64,000 bases of DNA from the NCBI RefSeq assembly GCF_016031655.1, contig NZ_JACCHQ010000002.1, positions 186,001-250,000 on the forward strand, written 5' to 3'. The notes beneath the pieces are model-generated. The model was not told the DNA's origin. It made no database searches and saw only the letters and a program-made list of their open reading frames with translations. Position numbers and translations under genes: made by a program. Below are positions 34,241 to 43,967 of this stretch, one piece after another (the stretch's first letter is position 1; every line of letters begins with the position of its first letter). The DNA comes from Bradyrhizobium glycinis. GTDB taxonomy: Bacteria; Pseudomonadota; Alphaproteobacteria; Rhizobiales; Xanthobacteraceae.

Positions 34241-34633
34241 ATGAAAGCAGCGGCGAAAAGAATGAAGCAGCGCAGCGCGGGCAAGCCGGACATCGAGCTT
34301 GGCAAGCGGATCCGTCTGCGGCGCGTCGAGATGAAGATCTCGCAGGCCGAGCTCGGCGAGAAGCTCGGCGTCAGCTTCCAGCAGGTGCAGAAATACGAGA
34401 AGGGCGTTAATCGCGTCGGCGCGGCTCGGCTTCAGCAGATCGCCTCCGCCCTCGATGTGCCCGTGACCTTCTTCTACGACGGCGACAACAAGGCCCGTGA
34501 AGTCGAGAGCCTGCTCTTCCTCGACTCGGCCTTCAGCCTCCGCCTGCTGCGCGCCTACAGCAAGATCAAGGACCAGACGGTGCAGCGTCAGCTCGTCTCG
34601 CTGATGGAATCGATCGCGGCGAACGAGAGCTGA
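34241..34633 (+). CDS. XRE-family helix-turn-helix regulator
   Basis: The 130-residue protein carries a Cro/C1-type HTH (about residues 20-75: IRLRRVEMKISQAELGEKLG, then VSFQQVQKYEKGVNRVGAARL) and a C-terminal helical tail. It resembles the small SinR/PraR-like regulators found in rhizobia. The ATG at 34241 or a GTG at 34229, which overlaps the LysR stop codon, could be used. The overlap indicates co-translation with the LysR gene. The target genes are unknown. Confidence 0.88.
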   Translation: MKAAAKRMKQRSAGKPDIELGKRIRLRRVEMKISQAELGEKLGVSFQQVQKYEKGVNRVGAARLQQIASALDVPVTFFYDGDNKAREVESLLFLDSAFSLRLLRAYSKIKDQTVQRQLVSLMESIAANES

Positions 34634-34752
34634 GGCCGGTCGACGGTCCGGCCTTCACGGCCAACGTTCAATCCGCCGCGTCACGGGGGCGCGGCCGGAT
34701 TGCACGAGATCGGCCGAAAGATGTTTGCGCGCAACTGCGCGCGGCCTGTCTC

Positions 34753-34779
34753 GGGGCGGCCTGGCCGCCCCTTTTTCTT
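34753..34779 (+). terminator. intrinsic terminator
   Basis: GGGGCGGC-CTG-GCCGCCCC is a perfect 8-bp stem followed by TTTTTCTT. It ends the LysR-XRE transcript about 120 bp downstream of the XRE stop. The 283-bp gap before the enoyl-CoA hydratase holds nothing else I recognise. Confidence 0.88.
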
Positions 34780-34916
34780 GGGCTTCGGCCTCCGTCGAAC
34801 GCCGCGCGCCATGCAATCGCAACACGGGCGAATGCAGGCTCTGCTCTCCTGCGCCGGTTGACCGCGGCGGTGCCTGCGCCGCACATTGCGCCTCGCTACC
34901 GAGCAGCGAGCGCGCG

Positions 34917-35738
34917 ATGCCAGACCTTTTCAGCACGACCGGAACACCTTACGCCGACGGCAAGATTCTGACGCACGCGACCGATGGCGTCGGCGTGATC
35001 ACCTTCAACAATCCCGACAAGCGCAACGCGATGTCGCTGGAGATGTGGGAGGGATTTGGCGAGGCGCTGACGGCCTTGCGCCACGACGACACGGTGCGCA
35101 TCGTGATCCTGCGCGGCGCCGGCGGCAAGGCGTTCGTCTCGGGCGCCGACATCAGCCAGTTCGAGAAGGTCAGGCACAATGCCGCGGCGTCCGAGGAATA
35201 CGCCAAGCGCAGCGCCGCCCAGCGCGCGCTGCTCGCCGATTATCCCAAGCCGACCATCGCCTGCATCGACGGCTACTGCCTCGGCGGCGGCATGCAGGTC
35301 GCGATGCTCGCCGACATCCGCCTCGCCTCGCAGGACAGCCAGTTCGGCATTCCCGCCGCCAAGCTCGGCATCGCCTATGGCTATGACGGCCTGCGGCATC
35401 TGGTGTCGCTGGTCGGCCCGGCCTGGGCGCGGCTGCTGATGTACACGGGCATGCGCATCGATTCCGCCGAGGCCCTGCGCATCGGCCTCGTCGAGCGCGT
35501 GTTTCCACAAGGCGAGCTCTGGGGCGAGACCATGACGATCGCCGAGACGATCGCGCAGAACGCCCCGCTCGCAATCAAGGCGGCCAAGATCACCATCGCG
35601 CAGGTAGTGAAGGACGAGAGCCGGCGCGACATGGAGGCGATCAAGGCGATCGGCAATGCCTGCATGGACAGCGCGGATTTCCGCGAGGGCCGGCAGGCCT
35701 TCATGGAAAAGCGCAAGCCGCAGTTTACGGGGAAGTAG
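34917..35738 (+). CDS. enoyl-CoA hydratase/isomerase family protein
   Basis: The 273-residue crotonase-fold enzyme probably hydrates enoyl-CoA thioesters. The oxyanion-hole segments are GKAFVSGADISQF (about residues 63-75) and IDGYCLGGGMQVAMLADIRL. The usual catalytic Glu positions are not both clearly present (AAKLGIAYGYDGLRHL), so an isomerase, hydrolase or decarboxylase role is possible. The start at 34917 (MPDLFSTTG) is preferred because the longer frame runs through the upstream non-coding DNA. It appears to be a single gene. Confidence 0.88.
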   Translation: MPDLFSTTGTPYADGKILTHATDGVGVITFNNPDKRNAMSLEMWEGFGEALTALRHDDTVRIVILRGAGGKAFVSGADISQFEKVRHNAAASEEYAKRSAAQRALLADYPKPTIACIDGYCLGGGMQVAMLADIRLASQDSQFGIPAAKLGIAYGYDGLRHLVSLVGPAWARLLMYTGMRIDSAEALRIGLVERVFPQGELWGETMTIAETIAQNAPLAIKAAKITIAQVVKDESRRDMEAIKAIGNACMDSADFREGRQAFMEKRKPQFTGK

Positions 35739-35792
35739 GCTCTGGCGCCCGATCGCGACAATGCTACAATCACGGCAGCCTGTGGGTTAAAC

Positions 35793-36539
35793 ATGAAAGA
35801 CACGCTGAATCTCGTCGGCGACGGTGACGATGTGGACGTCATCCACGAGGTTGAGCGAACCTTTGGGATCAAGCTGACCGACGCGGAAGCCGAGCAGGCA
35901 CGGACCGTCGGCCAGCTTTACGATCTGATCGAATTGAAAAATCGGAACGCCGGAAGCACGACACGGGCGTGCCTTTCTCAAGCGGCGTTCTACCGCCTGC
36001 GTCAGACACTCAAACTGATGGGAATTGAAGGCGAAATCACCCCTCAAACGTCTATCTCGATTCTTGAGCGAATCGAGCCCCGCTCGATGGCTCCGAAATG
36101 GCGACGGCTTGCGCAAACTTCAGGCCTTGATCTTCCAAGTCTGGAAACTTCTTTCCGGGTGTCAGAGAGATGGCCCGGACCTTTCCGTTGGCTGGTTTCC
36201 TTCGCATTGGGGCTGCTCGGTTGCCTGTGGCACGCCGGTGGGATCTCGTTGGACAATCGGCTTGCACTTCTTTTGGCGGCCGCCCTCTGCTTTGGTTGCT
36301 TTGGCTACAAGAAGTGGCTGACCTTCCGGACCGTTCCGCGTCGCATCCTCACGATCGGGGAGTTGGCGCGCGAGGCGGCAGGCTGCAGCTTTGCGAAACT
36401 GACCACGGAGAACAAGGAATGCGCGCCGGCCGACAGGTGGTTTGCACTCACAGCGATCCTGCGCGGCATTACTGGACACAAAATCGCAATCTCGCCGGAG
36501 ACCACTTTTTTTGCCGAGCACGCGAATCCTACGTCGTAA
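35793..36539 (+). CDS. ACP-like domain protein with two membrane segments
   Basis: The 248-residue protein begins with a domain resembling acyl carrier protein helices (VIHEVERTFGIKLTDAEAEQ, then TVGQLYDLI). The phosphopantetheine Ser of the DSL motif is absent; GDGDDVDVI stands there. A conserved-looking AAFYRLRQTLK segment follows, then two hydrophobic helices (LVSFALGLLGCLWHAGG; LALLLAAALCFGCFGY), then a second ACP-like stretch (RRILTIGELAREAAG). The function is unknown. It precedes the EF-G-like gene by 38 bp in the same direction, so the two may be cotranscribed. Confidence 0.7.
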   Translation: MKDTLNLVGDGDDVDVIHEVERTFGIKLTDAEAEQARTVGQLYDLIELKNRNAGSTTRACLSQAAFYRLRQTLKLMGIEGEITPQTSISILERIEPRSMAPKWRRLAQTSGLDLPSLETSFRVSERWPGPFRWLVSFALGLLGCLWHAGGISLDNRLALLLAAALCFGCFGYKKWLTFRTVPRRILTIGELAREAAGCSFAKLTTENKECAPADRWFALTAILRGITGHKIAISPETTFFAEHANPTS

Positions 36540-36577
36540 GGATGTGGGACATGCCTGCTTGAGGGCTGATACGTCCA

Positions 36578-37651
36578 ATGATCGACTTTCCCGTAGAATG
36601 CTTCGTTATCCAGCGCCTTCAACAAGGCGGCTGGCGCGTCATTCAGCGCGGCGAGCTCACCGAACTGCCGATCGCCGACTTCGTTTCGTATCGCGAGGCC
36701 GAGGAATGGGTGAACTGGAAATCCGGCCATCCCAGAATCAATCCGTATCTCACGGCGGGTGAAATGTCCTCACAGCCGCTGCTGGTCGAGCTCGCAATCG
36801 AGCCGAAGTCGAAGGCCGATGGACAGAAGCTCGGCATTGCGCTGGCGAAGCTTGCGGCCGACGACCCTGCCTTCGAAATGTCGATCGATCACGAGTCCGG
36901 ACTGACTATCATCAAGAGCGTGAGCGAACTCCATCTCGACGCCAAGCTCGATGTCCTCAAACGTACTTACAACATCGACCTCAGAGTCGGGGAGCCGCAG
37001 GTGGCGTTCCGTGAGCGCATCACTCGGCCGGCCGAAGTGGAATATACCTACAAAAAGCAGTCGGGCGGTTCCGGCCAATTCGCGGCGGTCAAGCTGCGGA
37101 TCGAGCAGAACGAGCTCGGCAAGGGCTATCGGTTCGAGTCCAGGATTGCCGGCAGCGCAGTGCCGAAAGAGTACATCCCCGGCGTCGAGAAGGGCATCGA
37201 GAGCGTGCTCTCCTCGGGAGTGGTCGCCGGCTATCCGGTGATCGACATCAAGGTTGAGCTGATCGATGGCAAGTATCATGACATCGACTCTTCGGCGCAG
37301 GCCTTCGAGATCGCCGCGCGTGCGGCGTTCCGCGGGGCACTCCAGAAGGCTGGGTCGGTGCTGCTCGAGCCGATCATGAAGGTAGAGGTGGTGACCCCGG
37401 AGGATTATATCGGCTCCATCATTTCAGGTCTCAATTTGCGACGCGGGCGGATCCAGGGCCAACATGCGCGCGGCAATACCGCCGTCATCAACGCGATTGT
37501 ACCGCTCATGAACATGTTCGGTTACGTGAATGACGTGCGCTCGATGAGCCAAGATCGCGCAACCGTTACAATGCAATTCGATCATTATGCCCCTGCACCC
37601 TCGCCCGAGAATGATCCGCCGTTCCGGCCTGCGATCGGGATGCGTGCTTGA
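36578..37651 (+). CDS. elongation factor G-like protein lacking the GTPase domain
   Basis: Residues 65-345 of this 357-residue protein align by eye with EF-G domains III, IV and V: domain III ([20 protein letters not shown]), domain IV ([49 protein letters not shown]) and domain V ([20 protein letters not shown] ... [16 protein letters not shown]). The G domain and domain II, about 400 residues, are absent and are replaced by a 60-residue N-terminal segment ([20 protein letters not shown]). The frame is intact with good codon use, so this looks like a real, shortened paralogue rather than debris. Its function is unknown; the retained domain IV could still reach the ribosomal A site. Confidence 0.85.
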   Translation: MIDFPVECFVIQRLQQGGWRVIQRGELTELPIADFVSYREAEEWVNWKSGHPRINPYLTAGEMSSQPLLVELAIEPKSKADGQKLGIALAKLAADDPAFEMSIDHESGLTIIKSVSELHLDAKLDVLKRTYNIDLRVGEPQVAFRERITRPAEVEYTYKKQSGGSGQFAAVKLRIEQNELGKGYRFESRIAGSAVPKEYIPGVEKGIESVLSSGVVAGYPVIDIKVELIDGKYHDIDSSAQAFEIAARAAFRGALQKAGSVLLEPIMKVEVVTPEDYIGSIISGLNLRRGRIQGQHARGNTAVINAIVPLMNMFGYVNDVRSMSQDRATVTMQFDHYAPAPSPENDPPFRPAIGMRA

Positions 37652-37835
37652 ACGATGCCTCGCGGATGAGGACGGCAAGACAGGAGCGACGTCGCCCCTG
37701 TGAGCACATGTTCGGGAGGATTCCTCTCCCCGCTTTTACGGACCGCGTCCGTGGGGCTGGCCTCACCACCATCACGGGCGCGGCTGGTCAATGACAAAGG
37801 GGCCGCCAGACCCCTTCTCCTGACGGCATTCTCGG

Positions 37836-38915
37836 CTACAGCGCTGCGAGCACCGCTTTCGTGATGTCCGCCGTGCCGTTGCTGCCACCGAACTCCATCG
37901 GCTTGATGCCGCCGGCATAGACCTGATCCACGGCACGCTCGATCGTCATGCCGGCTTCCGCCGCACTCTCCACACCATGCTTCTCAGCGAGCCAATCCAG
38001 CATCATCGCCGCGGACAGGATCATGCCGGTCGGATTGGCCTTGCCCTGCCCCATGATGTCAGGCGCCGTGCCGTGGCACGGCTGGAACACCGCGTATTTG
38101 TCGCCGATGTCGGCGGACGGCGCCATGCCGAGGCCGCCGATCAGGCTCGCGGTGATGTCGGAGACGATGTCGCCGAACATGTTCTCCATCACCATCACGT
38201 CGAAATCCCAGGGACGCTTGACCAGCATCGCCGAGCAGGCATCGACATAGAGCCGGTCGATCTTCACGTCAGGATGCTTCGTGGCAATCTCGTCGAAGAT
38301 GCCGCGGAAGAACGCAAAGGCCTTGAACACGTTCGCCTTGTCGACGCAGGTGAGTGCGCCCGGCTTGCCGCGTGACTTGCGCCGCTCGGCGAGGCGAAAC
38401 GAGAACTCGAACAGGCGCTCGGAGGTTTTGCGCGTGATCACCATGGTCTCGCGCGCGTCCTCATGGGTGACGACGCCCTTGCCCATCGAGGCGAACAGGC
38501 CTTCGGTGGACTCCCGGATCACGACGAGATCGATGCCGCGCTGGTCCGCGCCGACGATCGGGCTCGGCACGCCCGGAATGAGGCGCGCCGGACGGACGCC
38601 GGCATAGAGATCGAAGATGAAGCGCAGCTCGATCTGCGGCGCGATCTCGGTGTTGTCGGGGTAGCGCACCGACGGCAGGCCGCAGGCGCCGAGCAAGATC
38701 GCGTCCGCCTCCTCGCAGAGCTTGATGGTGCTATCCGGCATCGACTTGCCGGTCGCGAGGTAGTGGTTGGCGCCCGCCGGCGCCTCAGTGAAGCGGAAGC
38801 CAAGCCCGGACTTCTCGCCGACCTTGCGCAGCACCTCCAGCGCCGGCGCCATGACCTCGGGACCGATGCCGTCACCGGCGAGCACGGCAATGTGGAAGGC
38901 GTTGTTTGCGGACAT
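37836..38915 (-). CDS. isocitrate/isopropylmalate dehydrogenase family protein
   Basis: The 359-residue beta-decarboxylating dehydrogenase resembles 3-isopropylmalate and tartrate/malate dehydrogenases. It has the N-terminal NAD site (VLAGDGIGPEV), substrate Args (LRFIFDLYAGVRPARL), the catalytic Tyr/Lys region (DKANVFKAFAFFRGIF), metal-binding Asp residues (MENMFGDIVSDITASLIGGLGMAPS) and the coenzyme loop HGTAPDIMGQGKANP. The ESTEGLF motif replaces the loop typical of true isopropylmalate dehydrogenases, so a tartrate or D-malate role is possible. It is separated by a palindromic repeat from the alcohol dehydrogenase on the same strand. Confidence 0.88.
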   Translation of the reverse strand: MSANNAFHIAVLAGDGIGPEVMAPALEVLRKVGEKSGLGFRFTEAPAGANHYLATGKSMPDSTIKLCEEADAILLGACGLPSVRYPDNTEIAPQIELRFIFDLYAGVRPARLIPGVPSPIVGADQRGIDLVVIRESTEGLFASMGKGVVTHEDARETMVITRKTSERLFEFSFRLAERRKSRGKPGALTCVDKANVFKAFAFFRGIFDEIATKHPDVKIDRLYVDACSAMLVKRPWDFDVMVMENMFGDIVSDITASLIGGLGMAPSADIGDKYAVFQPCHGTAPDIMGQGKANPTGMILSAAMMLDWLAEKHGVESAAEAGMTIERAVDQVYAGGIKPMEFGGSNGTADITKAVLAAL

Positions 38916-38946
38916 TTAAGGCCTCAAGGAAGGTGTCAACCAAGTC

Positions 38947-39032
38947 GTCATTGCGAGCGAAGCGAAGCAATCCAGAACTGCATCCACGGAGACATTCTGG
39001 ATTGCTTCGTCGCTTTCGCTCCTCGCAATGAC
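38947..39032. repeat. long palindromic repeat, GTCATTGCGAGC family
   Basis: The left arm (38947-38977, GTCATTGCGAGCGAAGCG...) pairs with a right arm ending at 39032. The right arm has a 7-bp insertion relative to the perfect copy at 9627-9704. It fills the gap between two minus-strand dehydrogenase genes. Confidence 0.85.
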
Positions 39033-39050
39033 GGAAGAGAGAGCGTCGAA

Positions 39051-40118
39051 CTACGGCGTCAGCACCGTACGCCCGACCACTGCGCCCTGCTGCAATTGCA
39101 GCAACGCGTCGTTGGCCCTGGCGAGCGGTTGCTGCGTCACCGGGATCGGCGGCACCTTTTTCGACCGCACCAGGTCGAGCAGCTCCTGCGTTTCGCGCAA
39201 GTTGCCGACATAGCTGCCCTGGATCGTCACCGCCTTGATCGGAATCAGCGGCAGCGCCCAGGTCGCCCCGCCGCCGAACAGGCCGACGATGACGAGCTTG
39301 CCGCCCTTGGTCAGGCAGTCGAAGCCGAGCTGCGTCGTAGCAGAATTGCCGACGAGGTCGATCACGGCGCGGATCGGGCTGCCCGCCTTCTTGGCAAGCT
39401 GCTCCAGCGCGTCCGGCGCCTTGGGATCGACGGTCGCGAGCGCACCCGCCTTCTCGGCCACCTCGCGCTTCCTCGCGTCGATATCGACCATGATCGCGCC
39501 CTTGCCGCCCATCGCCTTCAGCAGCGACAGCGCCATCAACCCGAGGCCGCCGGCGCCGAACATCACGATCGGCGTGTCGAAATGCTGCTCGACTTTCTTC
39601 AGCGCACTATAGGTGGTGACGCCCGAGCAGGCATAAGGCGCGGTCGTCGCGGGATCGAGGCCCTTCAGATTAAGCAGGTAGCGCGGGTGCGGCACCAGCA
39701 TGTGATCGGAATAGCCGCCGTCGCAATAGACCCCGAGCGAGCGGGGCGTCAGGCACATGTTCTCGTCACCGGCGAGGCACGTGGCACATTTGCCGCAGCC
39801 GATCCAGGGATAGACGAGGCCGACATCGCCGATCTTCAGGTCGCCCTGGTCGGTCGGCTTCACGTCGGGACCGAAGGCGAGGACTTCGCCGACCGTCTCG
39901 TGGCCCATGGTGAGCGGCAGGTTGATGCCGCGATCCTTCAATGAGAGCGGCTTGCGGCCATGGCCGAGATCGTAGCCGCCTTCCCAGATGTGGAGGTCGC
40001 TGTGGCAGACGCCTGCGGCCTTCACCTTGATCAGCACCTGCGTGCCCGAGGGCTGCGGCGTCGCCTCGTCGACCTCCAACAGCGGCGCCTTGAAATCGGC
40101 AACCTTGAAACTCTTCAT
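39051..40118 (-). CDS. zinc-dependent alcohol dehydrogenase
   Basis: This 355-residue medium-chain alcohol dehydrogenase has the catalytic zinc ligands in GVCHSDLH and GHETVGEV, the complete four-Cys structural zinc lobe ([15 protein letters not shown], about residues 98-112) and the NAD site [10 protein letters not shown]. The start at 40118 (MKSFKVADF) is preferred to an ATG 21 codons earlier. The likely substrates are short primary alcohols. It stands alone, with 75 bp to the peptide transporter cluster upstream. Confidence 0.9.
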   Translation of the reverse strand: MKSFKVADFKAPLLEVDEATPQPSGTQVLIKVKAAGVCHSDLHIWEGGYDLGHGRKPLSLKDRGINLPLTMGHETVGEVLAFGPDVKPTDQGDLKIGDVGLVYPWIGCGKCATCLAGDENMCLTPRSLGVYCDGGYSDHMLVPHPRYLLNLKGLDPATTAPYACSGVTTYSALKKVEQHFDTPIVMFGAGGLGLMALSLLKAMGGKGAIMVDIDARKREVAEKAGALATVDPKAPDALEQLAKKAGSPIRAVIDLVGNSATTQLGFDCLTKGGKLVIVGLFGGGATWALPLIPIKAVTIQGSYVGNLRETQELLDLVRSKKVPPIPVTQQPLARANDALLQLQQGAVVGRTVLTP

Positions 40119-40193
40119 CGGCGTCCTCCCGCATGCTTCTTGTTGTCGTGCCACCATGCCATGGTCGGCGCGACCAGACAAACCGGTCTTAGT

Positions 40194-41165
40194 TCAGGCC
40201 AGCGGATGGTGGCAAGCGGCGAACTGGCCGGGTGCGACTTCGCGCAACTCCGGTATCTCCGCGCTGCAACGCTGATCGGCGCGCGGGCAGCGGGTGCGGA
40301 AGCGGCAGCCGGATGGCGGCGCAATCGGCGATGGCGGCTCGCCGGCCGCCACACTTTCGGCGGGACGCACGTCCGGATCCGGCACCGGGATCGCCTGCAA
40401 CAGCAGCGCGGTGTAGGGATGCGCGGGCCGTGCGAACAATTGCTCGGAGGGTCCGACCTCGCAGAGCCGGCCGAGATACATCACCGCGACGCGGTCGCTG
40501 ACCGCTTTGACCACCGCGAGATCGTGCGCGATGAACAGCAGCGTCAGACCGAAGCGCGCCTTCATCTCCTCCAGCAGGTTGAGGATCTGCGCGCGAATGG
40601 AGACGTCGAGGGCCGACACCGGCTCGTCGCAGACGATGAATTCCGGGTTGAGCACCAGCGAGCGCGCGATGCAGATGCGCTGGCACTGGCCGCCGGAGAA
40701 TTCGTGCGGCAGGCGGTTCGCCACGAGATCGGGGTCGAGCCCGACCGCGGACAGAACCTCGTGAACCCTGCGCTTGCGCTCGGCGGCATCCTTGAGGCCG
40801 GCGATGATCAGCGGCTCGGCGACGATGTCGCCGATGCGCCGGCGCGGATTGAGCGAAGCAATCGGGTCCTGGAAGATCAGCTGCACGCGGCGGCGCATCC
40901 TGCGCAGCGCCTCGCCCTCCATCGCGGTGAGGTCCTCGCCGTCGAACATCACGCGACCGGACTTGGCGCGTCGCAGTTGCAGCACCGCGCGGCCGAGCGT
41001 CGACTTGCCGCAGCCGGATTCACCGACCAGCCCCAGCGTCTCGCCGCGCGCGACCTGGAGGCTGACACCGGAAACGGCATGCACCGTCTTGTTGCCGAGA
41101 CCATATTCGACGACGAGATTGTCGACGTTCAGGAGGGGCGCGGGCCGCACGGCAAGCTGCATCAT
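40194..41165 (-). CDS. peptide-type ABC transporter ATP-binding protein (OppF/DppF-like)
   Basis: The 323-residue ATPase has Walker A ([14 protein letters not shown]), the signature ([15 protein letters not shown]), Walker B ([13 protein letters not shown]) and the C-terminal oligopeptide-transporter extension with clustered cysteines ([20 protein letters not shown]) that may bind an Fe-S cluster. It is last of five genes; its start overlaps the stop of the preceding ATPase gene by 4 bp. Substrates may be peptides, nickel chelates or glutathione. Confidence 0.92.
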   Translation of the reverse strand: MMQLAVRPAPLLNVDNLVVEYGLGNKTVHAVSGVSLQVARGETLGLVGESGCGKSTLGRAVLQLRRAKSGRVMFDGEDLTAMEGEALRRMRRRVQLIFQDPIASLNPRRRIGDIVAEPLIIAGLKDAAERKRRVHEVLSAVGLDPDLVANRLPHEFSGGQCQRICIARSLVLNPEFIVCDEPVSALDVSIRAQILNLLEEMKARFGLTLLFIAHDLAVVKAVSDRVAVMYLGRLCEVGPSEQLFARPAHPYTALLLQAIPVPDPDVRPAESVAAGEPPSPIAPPSGCRFRTRCPRADQRCSAEIPELREVAPGQFAACHHPLA

Positions 41166-42154
41166 GCCCCGATCCCCTCGGTCATCCGGATCGGGTGGAA
41201 GCAGGCGTAGAGATGTCCCCGCATCTCGGCGCTCGTCAGGACCGGTTTGGCCTCATGACAGCGCCCGGTTGCATAATGGCAGCGCGGCGCGAAGGAGCAG
41301 CCCTTCAGCGGGCGCGTCGGATCGGGGGGACGGCCCGAGATCGCCGGCAGCGGCGTATGCGGCGCGGTCTCCAGCTTCGGGATCGCCGCCAGCAGCGCCT
41401 CGGTGTAGGGCATGTGCATGCGCTTGAACAACGCTTGCGTCGGCGCGCGCTCCACCACCCGGCCGGCATACATCACCGCGACCTCGTCGGCGCGGCCGGC
41501 GACCACGCCGAGATCGTGGGTGATGATGATCATCGCCATGTGGCGGCGGCGCTGCTCGCGCGCGAGCAGATCGAGGATTTGCGCCTGGATGGTGACGTCG
41601 AGCGCGGTGGTCGGCTCATCCGCGATCAGGAGCTTCGGCTCGCAGGACAGTGCGATCGCAATCGCGATGCGCTGGCGCATGCCGCCGGAGCATTGATGCG
41701 GATATTGCGCGAGCCGCTGCTCCGGCGCGGGAATGCCGACGGCGGCGAGCAGCTCGATGCTGCGCGCTTTCGCGGCGGGCGCGTCGAGCTCGAGGTGCTC
41801 CTGGATCGTCTCCATCAGCTGCGTGCCGATGGTGAGCACCGGGTTGAGCGAGGTCATGGGGTCCTGGAACACGACCGCGAGATCGCGTCCGCGCAGGCGC
41901 CGCAGGCTTTCAGGCTCGAGCCGCACCAGATCCTCGCCGTCGAACATCACCCGGCCCGTCAGCTTCGCCTTCTTCGGCAGCAGCTGCAGCACGGCGCGGG
42001 AGAGCATGGTCTTGCCGCAGCCGGATTCACCGACGATCCCGAGCGTGCGACCGGCCTGCAGCGAAAGATCGACGTGATCGACGGCGCGCAGGTTTCCGCG
42101 CGGGGTCGGCAGCTCGACCGCGACATCCTCGATGCTCAAGAGCGGCGCGCTCAC
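41162..42154 (-). CDS. peptide-type ABC transporter ATP-binding protein (OppD/DppD-like)
   Basis: The 330-residue ATPase partners the downstream OppF-like subunit. It has Walker A ([14 protein letters not shown]), the signature ([15 protein letters not shown]), Walker B ([15 protein letters not shown]) and the C-terminal Cys-containing region [15 protein letters not shown]. Its start overlaps the permease stop by 4 bp (42151-42154) and its stop overlaps the next start, so translation is coupled along the operon. Confidence 0.92.
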   Translation of the reverse strand: MSAPLLSIEDVAVELPTPRGNLRAVDHVDLSLQAGRTLGIVGESGCGKTMLSRAVLQLLPKKAKLTGRVMFDGEDLVRLEPESLRRLRGRDLAVVFQDPMTSLNPVLTIGTQLMETIQEHLELDAPAAKARSIELLAAVGIPAPEQRLAQYPHQCSGGMRQRIAIAIALSCEPKLLIADEPTTALDVTIQAQILDLLAREQRRRHMAMIIITHDLGVVAGRADEVAVMYAGRVVERAPTQALFKRMHMPYTEALLAAIPKLETAPHTPLPAISGRPPDPTRPLKGCSFAPRCHYATGRCHEAKPVLTSAEMRGHLYACFHPIRMTEGIGA

Positions 42155-43023
42155 AGGGCCCCCTGACGTGGGTCGGTGAGGGCCCGCAAGGTGTCGCCGA
42201 CGAGGTTGAACGCCAGCACGGTCGCAAACAGCGCTGCCGCCGGCAGGAAGGCGAGGCGCGGCGCGACGTCCAGACTGTCACGTCCCTCCCCGATCATGCT
42301 GCCCCAGCTTGCCATCGGCGGCGGCACGCCGAGGCCGAGGAAGGACAGCGCGCCTTCGACCACGATGGTGACGGCGACGCCGAGCAGGAAGAAGGCGAGC
42401 AGCGGCAGGATGACGTTCGGCAGCAGCTCGCGCAGCAGGATGCGCGCATGGCTCGCGCCGAGCGCCTCGGCCGCGATCACGAACTCGCGCCGCGCCAGCG
42501 TCAGCGTCGCCGCGCGCGCCACGCGCATGAAGGCGGGAATGCCGAGGACGCCGAGGACGACGGTGAGGTTAGGGACCGACTGCCCGAGATAGGCGACCAC
42601 CGCGAGCGCGAAGATCAGCGGGGGGAAAGCGAGCAGCACGTCCATGCTGCCGACCACCAGCGTCTCGAACCGGCCGCGGAAATAGCCGGCCAGCAGGCCG
42701 AGCGCGCCGCCGACGACGAGGCCGATCATGGGCGCGATCAGCCCGACCGTCAGCGACACCCGCGCACCAAAGATCAGCCGGGCGAGCTCGTCGCGGCCAA
42801 GCCCGTCGGTGCCGAGCCAGTGTTCCCCGGAGAAGGCGGCGCGCCGTTCCAGCATGTCCATGTCGACAGGGTTCTGCAGCGGCAGCACCGGCGCCAGGAT
42901 CGCGAGCGAAAGGATGATCGCAAGCCAAGCGCTTGCGATCCAGAACAACAGGCCGAGCTTGCGCTTGCGGCCGACCGGCGCAGCCACTTCCTCGTCGGGA
43001 ATCGACAGCTCAAGCGTGGCCAT
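42151..43023 (-). CDS. peptide-type ABC transporter permease (DppC-like)
   Basis: This 290-residue inner-membrane permease has about six segments, a DppC/OppC-type N-terminus (KLGLLFWIASAWLAIILSLA) and GTDGLGRDELARLIFGARVSL, a family hallmark, with the EAA loop around AAEALGASHARILLRELLPN. I chose ATG 43023 (MATLELSIP), which overlaps the upstream permease gene by 14 bp. The longer frame is a shadow of that gene. Confidence 0.92.
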   Translation of the reverse strand: MATLELSIPDEEVAAPVGRKRKLGLLFWIASAWLAIILSLAILAPVLPLQNPVDMDMLERRAAFSGEHWLGTDGLGRDELARLIFGARVSLTVGLIAPMIGLVVGGALGLLAGYFRGRFETLVVGSMDVLLAFPPLIFALAVVAYLGQSVPNLTVVLGVLGIPAFMRVARAATLTLARREFVIAAEALGASHARILLRELLPNVILPLLAFFLLGVAVTIVVEGALSFLGLGVPPPMASWGSMIGEGRDSLDVAPRLAFLPAAALFATVLAFNLVGDTLRALTDPRQGAL

Positions 43024-43960
43024 GGCGGATCCTCGGATCGAGCACGGCATAGAGCATGTCGACGATGAAGTTGACGATGACGAAGCCGCAGGCCACCAGC
43101 AGCACGACGCCCTGGAGAATGACGAGGTCGCGGGTGTAGATCGCCCCAACCAGCAGCCGGCCGATACCAGGCAGCGCGAAGATCGATTCCACGATCAGCG
43201 TGCCGCCGAGCAGGCGGCCGATATTGATGCCGGTCACTGTCACCAGGGTCAGCGACGAAGGCTTCAGCGCATGCACGAACAGGATGCGGGATGGCTTGAG
43301 GCCCTTTGCCTTGGCCAGCGCGATATAATCCTCCTGCAAGGTCGCGATCATGTCGGAGCGCAGCACGCGCATGATCCCCGGCCATTCCGCCAGCGCCAAC
43401 GTCAGCGCCGGCAGCACGAAGAACCGCAAGTTCGCCAGCGGCGCCTCGGTGAACGGCACATAGCCGGTCGCCGGCAGCCAGCGCAGCTCGACCGCGAACA
43501 GATAGATCAATAGGATGGCCACCAGGAACGACGGCATCGACAGCATCGCGAACGCGCTGCCGGTCATGAAGCGGTCGAACGCGCCGCCGGCGCGCGCGGC
43601 ACAGGCGATCGCGATCGGAACGCCGATCAGGAGCCCGATGAACTCGGCCATCAGCATCAGCTGTAGCGAGACCGGAATCCGCTCCGCGACCGCCTGCAGC
43701 ACCGTTTGCCCGGTGCGGAACGAGCGGCCGAGATCGCCCTGCAACACATGACCGAGCCAGCTCAGGTAACGCCACCACAGCGGCTGGTCGAGCCCCATGT
43801 CGCGGCGCAGCGCCGCGACATTCTCCGGTGTTGCCTGGTCGCCGAGGATGACGAGAGCGAGATCGCCCGGCAGCAGCGAGGCGATCAGGAACGTCAGCAA
43901 CGAGACGGCGAGCAGGACCGGCAGCATACCGAGCAGCCGGCGGACGACGAAGTTCAGCAT
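43010..43960 (-). CDS. peptide-type ABC transporter permease (DppB-like)
   Basis: The 316-residue permease has about six membrane segments. The DppB signature regions are the N-terminus (LLGMLPVLLAVSLLTFLIAS) with LGLDQP-like MGLDQPLWWRYLSW, and the EAA loop ALAKAKGLKPSRILFVHALK. It heterodimerises with the downstream DppC-like protein. It follows the binding-protein gene by 7 bp. Confidence 0.92.
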   Translation of the reverse strand: MLNFVVRRLLGMLPVLLAVSLLTFLIASLLPGDLALVILGDQATPENVAALRRDMGLDQPLWWRYLSWLGHVLQGDLGRSFRTGQTVLQAVAERIPVSLQLMLMAEFIGLLIGVPIAIACAARAGGAFDRFMTGSAFAMLSMPSFLVAILLIYLFAVELRWLPATGYVPFTEAPLANLRFFVLPALTLALAEWPGIMRVLRSDMIATLQEDYIALAKAKGLKPSRILFVHALKPSSLTLVTVTGINIGRLLGGTLIVESIFALPGIGRLLVGAIYTRDLVILQGVVLLVACGFVIVNFIVDMLYAVLDPRIRHGHA

Positions 43961-43967
43961 TGCGCCG

